33,411 nt of DNA, taken from contig JBBREM010000015.1 in the NCBI GenBank assembly GCA_038202925.1, positions 1 through 33,411 of the forward strand, read 5' to 3'. The first letter of the stretch is position 1, and every line of letters starts with the position of its first letter. Below are positions 24,009 through 31,063 of the stretch, piece by piece. Origin of the DNA: JAEVZK01 sp038202925. GTDB taxonomy: Bacteria; Armatimonadota; Fimbriimonadia; Fimbriimonadales; Fimbriimonadaceae. The position numbers were made by a program, and so were the translations under genes. The notes beneath the pieces were generated by a model, which ran no database searches, had not been told where the DNA came from, and saw nothing but the letters and a program-made list of their open reading frames with translations.

Positions 24009-24365
24009 ATGTACACCGTGATCATCAGGGGCCTTGAGTTTTACGCCTATCACGGAGTGCCGGCGGAGGAGCGGGTGGTGGGGCACCGCTTCAAGATCGA
24101 TCTCGATCTCGATGTCGAAGGCGACACCGATGAGACGGACGATATTGTGGGGACCGTCGATTATGGTGCGGCAGCGCAGTTGATCATGTCGGTGGCTCAG
24201 GGCCATCGGTACAAGACCGTGGAGAAGCTGGCGCGGGTAATCGGTGAGAAGCTCCTGCAAGAGCACCTGTGCATCAAGAGCCTTGAGATCGCGCTGACAA
24301 AACGGCTGCCACCCGCGCCGATGATCGCGGAAGAAGTTGGCGTTCGGATACGGCTGACGCGATAG
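24009..24365 (+). CDS. folB: Dihydroneopterin aldolase
   Basis: A 118-residue enzyme of folate synthesis that splits 7,8-dihydroneopterin to 6-hydroxymethyl-dihydropterin and glycolaldehyde in the cytoplasm. The family pattern is clear: MYTVIIRGLEFYAYHGVPAEERVVGHRFKID, with the pterin-site Glu in EER, then DIVGTVDYGAA and the catalytic-type Lys near RYKTVEKLARVIGEKLL, ending in EEVGVRIRLTR. Length is normal. No other folate gene is adjacent; a short-chain dehydrogenase follows after 44 bases. The start has no ribosome-binding site but fits both the family N-terminus and the leaderless layout. Confidence 0.94.
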   Translation: MYTVIIRGLEFYAYHGVPAEERVVGHRFKIDLDLDVEGDTDETDDIVGTVDYGAAAQLIMSVAQGHRYKTVEKLARVIGEKLLQEHLCIKSLEIALTKRLPPAPMIAEEVGVRIRLTR

Positions 24366-24409
24366 CGCTCAGGAACCCCTATAGAGGTCGCCAAGTCCCG
24401 AAGAAAGGT

Positions 24410-25267
24410 ATGGCAAAGACTAAGACTCTCGATATTCCGCCTCAACATCAGGAACACCAGCCGGGCATCGAAGCGGATATGGTCCCTCAGCCGCAAGCTC
24501 GCAGGGCGAAGAAGAATCGAAGGCTTGAAGGCAAGGTTGCGCTAATTACCGGCGGCGACAGCGGCATTGGCCGAGCCGTGGCAATCGCCTTCGCGCAGGA
24601 AGGCGCGGATATTGCCATTTCCTACCTAAATGAGGGTGTCGATGCCGACGAGACGCGTCGACTTGTCGAAGCAGAAGGCCGGCGATGCGAGTGCTTCCCT
24701 GGCGATATCGGCAACTTCGAGTTCTGTCAGCACCTTGTTTCGGATACCGTGACAAAGCTTGGCAAGCTGAATGTTCTAGTCAACAATGCCGCAGAGCAGC
24801 ACCCTCAGGAGTCGATCGAGCGCATCGCTCCGGAGCAACTTGAACGAACGTTCCGCACCAACGTCTTCTCGTTCTTCTATCTGACTCAGTGCGCGTTGGA
24901 ACACCTCGCCGAGGGCAGCGCGATCATCAACACGACGTCGGTGACGGCCTATCGCGGATCACCCGAGCTTTTGGACTACTCAAGCACGAAGGGTGCGATC
25001 GTCGCCTTCACGCGGTCGCTCTCCCAAAGCCTTGCCGATCGGGGCATTCGTGTCAACGCGGTGGCACCCGGGCCGATCTGGACTCCCCTCATCCCGTCGA
25101 CGTTTTCCGAGGAGGACGTTGAGGACTTTGGGAAAGACACTCCAATGAAGCGCGCGGGCCAGCCCGAGGAAATTGCCCCGAGCTACGTATTTTTAGCTTC
25201 TCAGGACAGCACTTACATGAGTGGGCAGGTGCTGCACCCGAACGGCGGCGAGATCGTCAACGGATAG
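24410..25267 (+). CDS. Short-chain dehydrogenase/reductase (YghA/GsiB-type)
   Basis: A 285-residue NAD(P)-dependent oxidoreductase of the classical SDR family, with a 40-residue polar N-terminal extension typical of the general-stress SDR subgroup (YghA, YdaD). The Rossmann motif TGGDSGIG is at 47-54, NNAA at 125-128, catalytic Ser177, Tyr190 and Lys194 (YSSTK), and the PGPIWTPL segment after the active site. All catalytic residues are present; the substrate is unknown. AAAGG lies immediately before the ATG, an unusually short spacing. TATAGA at 24380-24385 may be its -10 box. It converges with the gene at 25272. Confidence 0.93.
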   Translation: MAKTKTLDIPPQHQEHQPGIEADMVPQPQARRAKKNRRLEGKVALITGGDSGIGRAVAIAFAQEGADIAISYLNEGVDADETRRLVEAEGRRCECFPGDIGNFEFCQHLVSDTVTKLGKLNVLVNNAAEQHPQESIERIAPEQLERTFRTNVFSFFYLTQCALEHLAEGSAIINTTSVTAYRGSPELLDYSSTKGAIVAFTRSLSQSLADRGIRVNAVAPGPIWTPLIPSTFSEEDVEDFGKDTPMKRAGQPEEIAPSYVFLASQDSTYMSGQVLHPNGGEIVNG

Positions 25268-25271
25268 GTCC

Positions 25272-25745
25272 TCAGAAGGGCCATTCCAGATATCGCGCCT
25301 GAGGCTGGATGAGCTGGGTTACGGGTTGCGCGAGGAGATCGCGCCAGCTTGTCCAGGAGTGCGAAGCGTCGATTTCGAGCGAAGGTCTGTACAGCTTTAG
25401 AAAACGGGCGGTGAGGCTGGCGACCGGGCCGTCGGCGACAATTTTTGCCGGAATCGGGTCGTTTGTGGTTCCGGAAAACAAAGTTTTCATGCTTGCCACC
25501 ATCGATGTCAGGGCATCTCCAGAAAGACCCTGGCCTTCCCAGGTTTCCGGTCTGCCGGGGAGAGCTAGGTGGAGGACTTGGGCCAGGAACTCGGGGACGC
25601 TGAGCCCTGACATTGCGGCGAGACGTAGGTCGATGGCTTCGTAAGGCAGCGCGATCGACGGGGTGATTCTGGGCGTTGCGATTTGAGAATCGTGGAGGCC
25701 GAGAGTGACCGCGCTGTCGATCTTTCCAGGCGAGGCGTACTTCAT
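25272..25745 (-). CDS. Hypothetical protein
   Basis: A protein of about 157 residues with no signal peptide, membrane segment or recognised domain. The middle reads SGLSVPEFLAQVLHLALPGRPETW, a plausible helix, and the C-terminus ends LIQPQARYLEWPF. The frame stays open for 13 codons before the ATG, up to the stop of the esterase-like gene, and the added residues HIIDRLAAW look like the beginning of a helix. The true start may therefore be a CTG at 25775. It lies directly after the esterase-like gene on the same strand, probably in one transcript, and converges with the SDR gene. Confidence 0.55.
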   Translation of the reverse strand: MKYASPGKIDSAVTLGLHDSQIATPRITPSIALPYEAIDLRLAAMSGLSVPEFLAQVLHLALPGRPETWEGQGLSGDALTSMVASMKTLFSGTTNDPIPAKIVADGPVASLTARFLKLYRPSLEIDASHSWTSWRDLLAQPVTQLIQPQARYLEWPF

Positions 25746-25784
25746 CCAGGCCGCGAGACGATCGATGATGTGCAGTGGCTCAGG

Positions 25785-26918
25785 TTACGGGTGTTCGAGC
25801 TTCATCTCAAGGATGTCTCGGAGGGTCTTTGATCCCTGGGCACCCACTGCAAGCTCGGGATCGTCGACCGGAAGCGTGCCCGAGGGGTACGGGTTTTGCG
25901 CGCCGTCGGTTAGCGGGCGCGGTTCGGGCAGGTATTCGCGGGGCGACTGGCCGCGGAGGTGCTCGTCGAGGAAACCTGCGACGGCTTCGCGCATGCGGCG
26001 ATTGTAGTCCAGGGCGCCTTCAAAGCTTTGGTTTCTCACCTTGCCTTCGGAGCGGCCCACGCTCCTGTAGGCTTCACGCAGCTTCTCAGCGGTCCTGGAT
26101 ACGTCGCCTTCAGCAGCGCGGTTGTCGTTTCGGGCGGCGAGGAGCATGACCGGCCTTGGGCAGCATAGGGCGAGCATGTCGGCGAAATCTCCGGCGAGGG
26201 CGATGCCGGGGATGCCGAGCTGGGCGATGCTTTCGAGCGACTTTTGCTCGAGGCTGGGAGCGGTGCAGACAAGGGCGGCGGCGGCGAAGCGGATTTCGAG
26301 CGCAAAGGCGAGCGCGGCGGCGATACCCCCGTCTCCTTCTCCGGTGATGGCGAGCTTTTCGCTATCGATGTCGGTTCGGCTCAGACACATCTCGGCGCCT
26401 CGGATCAGATCCCAGGCGTAAACCCCGACCCAGGGGGAGCCCATAAGGAGGGCGGGATCGGCGGGATCGCCCATTTCTGACCGCTCATCCTGCGGGTCGT
26501 CGCCGAAGTTGCCGGGGGCATCGACGATGAGGCAAGCGAAGCCGCTGAGCGCCCAGGCGGTGCCTCGCGCCTGCACCAGCGGCGCAGCCTTCTTGCCTTT
26601 CCACGAGCCGTGCGCCGAGACTATCAGCGGCGCTTTTAGCGGCTCGTCCGGCAGGTAGAGGTGAGCGGTCGCTACCTCGCTGGGCATCGGTTCGTAGCGG
26701 AGCTTCTCGATGCGGTAGCCGTCGCGCTGGATGATGCCGGTGGTGGCTGCGTTCATCTCGGTGCGCGGAGGCATGGGATGCAGTCCGGCGGCTCTTTCGA
26801 GCGCGATCTGGCGGGCGGCTAGATCCTCCTTGGTGAGCCCTCGCTTGGTGGAGGCGAGGTCCTTCACTCGGCCTTCGAGCATTCGATTGAGGAGAGCGGG
26901 TTCCACCTTTGGAATCAT
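25785..26918 (-). CDS. Acetyl-xylan-esterase-like alpha/beta hydrolase lacking catalytic Ser and His (pseudoenzyme)
   Basis: A 377-residue protein with the whole architecture of the abhydrolase_7/acetyl xylan esterase group: LHPMPPRTEMNAATTG, then IIQRDGYRIEKLRYE, an oxyanion-side AHGSWKGKK, the DAPGNF strand, and the late CCPRPVMLLAARND. In active relatives the nucleophile elbow reads GNSGGG; here the same place (193-198) reads GEGDGG, so Ser is replaced by Gly195. The His normally just before GYS is also gone (ALDYNRRMREA, Leu303). Only the Asp at 265 remains. The fold is otherwise intact with no frameshift, which suggests a retained non-catalytic or altered role. No signal peptide is seen. 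Confidence 0.8.
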   Translation of the reverse strand: MIPKVEPALLNRMLEGRVKDLASTKRGLTKEDLAARQIALERAAGLHPMPPRTEMNAATTGIIQRDGYRIEKLRYEPMPSEVATAHLYLPDEPLKAPLIVSAHGSWKGKKAAPLVQARGTAWALSGFACLIVDAPGNFGDDPQDERSEMGDPADPALLMGSPWVGVYAWDLIRGAEMCLSRTDIDSEKLAITGEGDGGIAAALAFALEIRFAAAALVCTAPSLEQKSLESIAQLGIPGIALAGDFADMLALCCPRPVMLLAARNDNRAAEGDVSRTAEKLREAYRSVGRSEGKVRNQSFEGALDYNRRMREAVAGFLDEHLRGQSPREYLPEPRPLTDGAQNPYPSGTLPVDDPELAVGAQGSKTLRDILEMKLEHP

Positions 26919-26921
26919 ACT

Positions 26922-26962
26922 GCGGGAATCCAGCAGGTTCGTTTGAATCTGTGGATTCCCGC
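26922..26962. repeat. Perfect 10-bp inverted repeat just upstream of the esterase-like gene
   Basis: GCGGGAATCC at 26922-26931 is repeated in inverted form at 26953-26962 with a 21-base spacer, three bases before the minus-strand ATG at 26918. It could be an operator or an mRNA hairpin. Confidence 0.75.
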
Positions 26963-27170
26963 GTTTCCCGGTGGCTTTGGTCGGGAATTCCCTTGGTCGG
27001 CCCGTCGAATGCCCAGGTTATGAGGCTAGATTCGCTGCTTCCTCCCACCTCATGCGTTATTTCTTGTTTCTTCTCGTTGGATCGAATTAGAGGTTGTTGT
27101 TCCTCTACTAATAGGCAGTCGGCAGGGCCATTCGTCAACTTCATTTGGCGTCTGGGGGTCGTCCTTTATC

Positions 27171-27302
27171 GCGGCCCTTCAGGCCGCCCTCGGTGCAATT
27201 CCACACCCAGGCCTGCGGCCTGGGCTGCAATCGGGTCGGCCCTTGGGCCTGCTGGTTCACGTCGGCCTCGTGCTACCGCGCCTCGCGCCACGGGGCGTGG
27301 CG
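27171..27302. repeat. Cluster of GC-rich palindromes in the non-coding stretch before ispH
   Basis: The 470-base stretch 26919-27388 has no convincing gene; the open frame through it has no coding character. It holds stems 27171-27176 with 27182-27187, 27206-27213 with 27217-27224 (8 bp, TGC loop) and 27286-27292 with 27296-27302, plus the palindrome GGCCCTTGGGCC at 27238-27249. The hairpin density resembles dispersed REP-like elements. Confidence 0.55.
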
Positions 27303-27375
27303 GGGGCAGCGGGCGCGGCTCGTTGCCTCACCCACTGGAGGTAGCGGGGCAGAGGACATTTGCGCGTGGCGTAAG

Positions 27376-27381
27376 TAAACT
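27376..27381 (+). promoter_or_regulatory. -10 box of a probable leaderless promoter for ispH
   Basis: TAAACT is followed by seven bases and the GTG at 27389. A GTG two codons earlier (27383-27385 frame) would lie only two bases from the box. The downstream GTG gives the usual IspH N-terminus MEKIILAAPRGFCAGV. Confidence 0.55.
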
Positions 27382-27388
27382 GGTGAAC

Positions 27389-28333
27389 GTGGAGAAGATC
27401 ATTCTCGCTGCCCCCCGTGGGTTTTGCGCAGGCGTTGCCTACGCGATCGAGGTGGTCGATCTTGCTTTGAGGATCCACGGCGCGCCGGTTTACGTCCGTC
27501 ATGCGATCGTTCACAACGAGCATGTGGTGCGTTCGTTTGAGGAGCGCGGCGTCGTGTTTGTGGAGGATATCGACGATATCCCGACGGGATCGGTCGTGGT
27601 GTATTCGGCGCATGGCGTCTCGCCGGCGGTTCGGGCTGAGGCAGATGCACGGAGTTTGACGGTCATCGACGCGACCTGCCCGCTGGTCACCAAGGTTCAC
27701 AACGAGGCGCGGCACTTTGCCCGGAAGGGCTATTTCATGATTTACATCGGCCATGCCGGCCATGTGGAGGCGGAAGGGACGATGGGGGAGGCACCGGACC
27801 GGATGGTGCTTGTGGAGACGCCGGAGGATGCCGAACGGCTTGAGATTCCCCACTACGACAAGCTCGCCGTGCTGACGCAGACGACGCTGAGCGTTGACGA
27901 GGTGCGCGCGACCCTCGATGTGCTCAAGCGGCGGTTTCCGCACTTGGAGATGCCGAAGAAGGAGGACATCTGCTATGCGACGACCAACCGGCAGATGGCG
28001 ATCCGCGAACTGGCATTGCAGTGCGATCTGGTTCTGATCGTGGGTTCGGCGACGAGTTCGAATTCAAACCGGCTGCGCGAGGTGGCGGAAAGTCTGGGGG
28101 CTGAGTCGCATCTGCTCTTGATGCCCGACGAAGTAAAGCCGGAGTGGCGGACCGACTACCGCACGGTCGGGATATCGTCTGGCGCTTCGACGCCGGAAGC
28201 TCTCGTAGAAGATGTAATCGGCACGCTCTTGCAGGGCCGGCCAGATGTGCCGGTGACCGTACTGGAAACCGTTAAGGAGGACGTCACATTCAAGCCGTCT
28301 CGAGACCTGATCCAACTGGCGATGTCGTCCTGA
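27389..28333 (+). CDS. ispH: 4-hydroxy-3-methylbut-2-enyl diphosphate reductase
   Basis: A 314-residue iron-sulfur enzyme that makes IPP and DMAPP in the last step of the MEP isoprenoid pathway. The three cluster ligands are present: Cys13 (GFCAG), Cys97 (DATCPLV) and Cys195 (DICYATTNRQ). Substrate and proton-relay motifs include AHGVS, the GHXXHXEXXGT segment (HVEAEGT with Glu127) and SATSSNSNRL. Length is normal. The start is set at the GTG after the TAAACT box rather than any upstream codon, because sequence before it has no family similarity. A DCC thiol-disulfide gene follows immediately, possibly overlapping the stop. Confidence 0.95.
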   Translation: MEKIILAAPRGFCAGVAYAIEVVDLALRIHGAPVYVRHAIVHNEHVVRSFEERGVVFVEDIDDIPTGSVVVYSAHGVSPAVRAEADARSLTVIDATCPLVTKVHNEARHFARKGYFMIYIGHAGHVEAEGTMGEAPDRMVLVETPEDAERLEIPHYDKLAVLTQTTLSVDEVRATLDVLKRRFPHLEMPKKEDICYATTNRQMAIRELALQCDLVLIVGSATSSNSNRLREVAESLGAESHLLLMPDEVKPEWRTDYRTVGISSGASTPEALVEDVIGTLLQGRPDVPVTVLETVKEDVTFKPSRDLIQLAMSS

Positions 28334-28353
28334 CCGAGGCCGCCGAGCACCCG

Positions 28354-28740
28354 GTGCTGTTCTTCGACGGCGTCTGCAACCTGTGCAACTGGTCCGTCGA
28401 CTTCCTCATCAAGCGTGACAAGCAGAAGCGCTTCCGCTTCGCTTCGCTGCAAGGGGAAACCGCGCACCGCTTGGTGCCGCAGTATGCGGAGGAGGGTGGA
28501 CTCTCCACTGTGGTGCTGATCACCGGTGAGGGGCAGTTTATCCGCTCTGCAGCAGTGGGCCGCGTTCTCAAGGGGCTCGGCGGCTTTTGGAAGTTCGTCG
28601 GCGCGTTCCTGCTGCTTTGGCCGCGCCCGGTCCGCGACTGGTTCTACAAGCTCGTGGTCAAGAACCGCTACAAATGGGCGGGCAAAAAGGAAACATGCCG
28701 CCTTCCCACGCCCGAAGAGCGAGCCCAGTTTCTGCCGTAG
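28354..28740 (+). CDS. DCC-family thiol-disulfide oxidoreductase (DUF393)
   Basis: A 128-residue thioredoxin-related protein of the DCC/YuxK family, named for its DXXCXXC motif, here FFDGVCNLCNW with Cys8 and Cys11. Other family features are RFRFASLQGE, the middle STVVLI strand with SAAVGRVLKGL, and the C-terminal YKWAGKKETCR. It probably acts as a small cytoplasmic or membrane-associated thiol oxidoreductase. The GTG at 28354 is the first usual start, but similarity to the family N-terminus extends eight codons further (TEAAEHPVLFFDG), pointing to a CTG at 28330 that overlaps the ispH stop as CTGA. Co-expression with ispH is likely. Confidence 0.88.
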   Translation: MLFFDGVCNLCNWSVDFLIKRDKQKRFRFASLQGETAHRLVPQYAEEGGLSTVVLITGEGQFIRSAAVGRVLKGLGGFWKFVGAFLLLWPRPVRDWFYKLVVKNRYKWAGKKETCRLPTPEERAQFLP

Positions 28741-28744
28741 TGCG

Positions 28745-29200
28745 CTAGCCCTCCGGAGGCAACTCCTGCGTATACGTGACGACCCATCCGCCGGCAACCC
28801 GCTTCAGCGTCTCCGTCACCTTGTGGGTTTGCTTGATCAGAACCCACTTCTTGCCCTGCTGCACCTTCATCGATTCGTGAACGGTTAGCCAAGCTACGAC
28901 TTCGTTTCCCTGCTCCTGAACCTGATTCACCACAATGTGTGACTGCATCCCACGCATCGACTGCGATCCTGAGCCGAACATTTGCTTCATCTGCGCATAC
29001 GTGGTCTGCTTTCCTTGCGCATCCACCATGACCCAGGAGGGGTCGATCATGGAGGTCATCGTCTTCACATCCATCTTGCCAAAGGCTGCATCCCATTTCG
29101 CATAAAAGCGGTCCATCTCCTTGCGAGCCTGGGTGTTCTCCGGTTGCGCGCAAACGAGCGATGTCAGAAGCAATAGGAACAGGATTGTTGCGATACGCAT
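28745..29200 (-). CDS. Exported NTF2-like (SnoaL/DUF4440-type) protein
   Basis: A 151-residue protein with a clear signal peptide (MRIATILFLLLLTSLVCAQ). The mature part looks like an NTF2-like cone fold: an N-terminal helix FYAKWDAAFGKMDVKTMTSMIDPSWVMVDAQGK, then alternating strands HIVVNQVQEQGNEVVAWLTVHESM and a last strand VAGGWVVTYTQEL. Such domains are small-ligand binders or hydrolases, and no catalytic set can be identified here. It converges with the DCC gene, leaving four bases between. TAGCAT lies eight bases before the ATG, so it may be leaderless. It is divergent from aspS across 42 bases. Confidence 0.75.
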   Translation of the reverse strand: MRIATILFLLLLTSLVCAQPENTQARKEMDRFYAKWDAAFGKMDVKTMTSMIDPSWVMVDAQGKQTTYAQMKQMFGSGSQSMRGMQSHIVVNQVQEQGNEVVAWLTVHESMKVQQGKKWVLIKQTHKVTETLKRVAGGWVVTYTQELPPEG

Positions 29201-29208
29201 GACCCATT

Positions 29209-29214
29209 ATGCTA
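29209..29214 (-). promoter_or_regulatory. Possible -10 box of the NTF2-like gene
   Basis: On the minus strand TAGCAT is followed by eight bases and the ATG at 29200; no ribosome-binding site is present. The overlapping CATAAT is an alternative box. Confidence 0.35.
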
Positions 29215-29242
29215 CAGATGCGCAGGTATCCTCCTAGCCTCA

Positions 29243-31063
29243 ATGGCATTCCTCCAGCGGACGCGTAATTGCGGTGAACTGCGCGCCCCAGATGCTGGGC
29301 AGCAGGTAGTTTTGAACGGGTGGGCGCATAAGGTGCGCAATCTGGGCGGGTTGCTGTTTATCGATCTTCGCGACCGCACCGGCATCGTGCAGCTCTTCCT
29401 CGATCCAGCCAAATTCACACAGGAAATCCGGAGCGAAACCTGCCTGGCGGTGCGCGGGACGGTCCAGGAGCGCAAGCCTGAAACGAAGAACGCGAAGATC
29501 CCGACCGGAGAAATCGAGGTGATTGCCGACGAGCTTCAGATCCTGAGCGAATCCAAGCCACTTCCCTTCCCCGTCAGTGACGAGGAGCAGATGGCGAACG
29601 TGAACGAGGAGCTGCGGATCAAGCACCGCTACCTCGACCTGCGCCGGCCTTCGATGTACCGGCGAATGGCTATCCGGGCTTCGATCATTCGCCGCATGCA
29701 TCGGTATCTGGACGAGCATGGATTCGTCGAGACGGAGACGCCGATGATTACTCGCTCCACTCCTGAAGGGGCGCGGGACTATTTGGTTGCGTATAGGTTG
29801 GAGCCTGGAAAGTGGTACGCATTGCCACAGAGTCCGCAGCAGTACAAGCAGCTCTTGATGGTAGCGGGAATCGAGCGGTACTACCAGATCGCGAAGTGCT
29901 TCCGCGACGAGAGCCAGCGCGCAGATCGGCAGCCGGAGTTCACCCAGCTCGATCTGGAGATGAGCTTCGTGACGCAGGAGGACATCCTCGTACTGGCTGA
30001 GGGCCTGCTGCTCGATGTGCTCAACGGGGTGATCGAGGAGTTCGGGCTGAACAAGGAGAAGGTGCAGGCTTTCCCTCGGCTCACCTACGACGAATCAATG
30101 CGGCGGTATGCGTGCGACAAGCCCGATCTGCGATTTGGTCTGGAGATCTTCGACATCACGGAGGCGGTGGCGGGGTCCGAGTTTGGGGTGTTTAAGTCGA
30201 CGGCTGAGCGGGGTGGACGAATCCGCGGCGTGCGGTATCCGGGCGGGTCGCAGCTTTCGCGCAAGGATGTTGGGGTTCTTGAGGAGTTTGCGAAGGAATT
30301 TGGGGCGAAGGGAATTGCGACGCTAGTGGTCGGACCCCCACCCCCAACCCCCTCCCCCACCGACGCACAAACATCGCCGCTAGGGGAGGGGGCTTTGCGA
30401 GGCTCCATTGCCAAGTTCTTTACTGCGCAGGAGCGAGCCGAGATTCTCCGGATTTCCCAGGGCGACGAGGACGATCTACTGCTCTTTGTTGCCGACGACT
30501 ACATGGCCGGCAACAATGTGCTTTACCGGTTGCGGAATGAGATCGGCGAGCGGTGCGGATTGCGCGATCCGCGCGTGCTCAACTTTGTGTGGGTCCTCGA
30601 CTTTCCGCTGGTGGAGTGGAACGAAGATGAGAAGCGCTGGGACTCGACTCATCATCCATTTACCGCTCCGAAGGATCAGGATGTGCATCTGCTCGACACC
30701 AATCCCGCGAAGATACGGACCGATTGCTACGACATCGTGTGCAACGGGACCGAGATGGCGAGTGGTTCGATTCGGATCCACCGCGCGGATATCCAGACGA
30801 AGGTGTTTACGCTGCTCGGCATCGACGAAGCGACGCAGCAAGAACGCTTTGGGCATATCCTGGAGGCGTTCAGCTACGGGCCGCCGCCGCATGGCGGGAT
30901 CGCGCCGGGCATCGACCGGATTGCGATGGTGTTGACCGACACGGAGAATATCCGGGAAGTGATCGCCTTCCCGAAGATCGGCGGCGGCTACGACCCGATG
31001 ATGGATGCGCCGAGCACGATCGACGAGACGCAGTGGAAGGAACTCGGCCTTAAGCCGAGATAG
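29243..31063 (+). CDS. aspS: Aspartyl-tRNA synthetase with an in-frame repeat insertion
   Basis: A 606-residue class IIb synthetase that charges tRNA-Asp (or also tRNA-Asn). The N-terminal OB-fold has LNGWAHKVRNLGGLLFIDLRDRTGIVQLF. The catalytic core has RYLDLRRPSMYRRM, motif 2 around FRDESQRADRQPEFTQLDLEMSF and motif 3 GGIAPGIDRIAMVL, with the bacterial GAD-type insertion domain between them. In that insertion, after FGAKGIATLVV, residues about 364-385 are Pro/Gly-rich (GPPPPTPSPTDAQTSPLGEG) and unlike the family; the underlying DNA is a palindromic repeat. The frame is intact. TATCCT ten bases before the ATG may be its -10 box. The 3' end overlaps holA by 14 bases. Confidence 0.95.
   Translation: MAFLQRTRNCGELRAPDAGQQVVLNGWAHKVRNLGGLLFIDLRDRTGIVQLFLDPAKFTQEIRSETCLAVRGTVQERKPETKNAKIPTGEIEVIADELQILSESKPLPFPVSDEEQMANVNEELRIKHRYLDLRRPSMYRRMAIRASIIRRMHRYLDEHGFVETETPMITRSTPEGARDYLVAYRLEPGKWYALPQSPQQYKQLLMVAGIERYYQIAKCFRDESQRADRQPEFTQLDLEMSFVTQEDILVLAEGLLLDVLNGVIEEFGLNKEKVQAFPRLTYDESMRRYACDKPDLRFGLEIFDITEAVAGSEFGVFKSTAERGGRIRGVRYPGGSQLSRKDVGVLEEFAKEFGAKGIATLVVGPPPPTPSPTDAQTSPLGEGALRGSIAKFFTAQERAEILRISQGDEDDLLLFVADDYMAGNNVLYRLRNEIGERCGLRDPRVLNFVWVLDFPLVEWNEDEKRWDSTHHPFTAPKDQDVHLLDTNPAKIRTDCYDIVCNGTEMASGSIRIHRADIQTKVFTLLGIDEATQQERFGHILEAFSYGPPPHGGIAPGIDRIAMVLTDTENIREVIAFPKIGGGYDPMMDAPSTIDETQWKELGLKPR
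30348..30392. repeat. Palindromic repeat element inside aspS
   Basis: A perfect 10-bp inverted repeat (30348-30357 with 30383-30392) flanks a 25-base spacer, set in a C-rich run (30334-30358). It is translated in frame within the insertion domain of AspRS. The composition and layout are those of dispersed palindromic elements normally found between genes. Confidence 0.75.

Noticed and set aside
26909..27388. N-terminal extension of the ispH frame by about 160 codons
   Set aside because: The added sequence is low-complexity Arg/Pro/Gly-rich, covers palindromes and has no family similarity; the IspH N-terminus begins at 27389 just after a -10 box.
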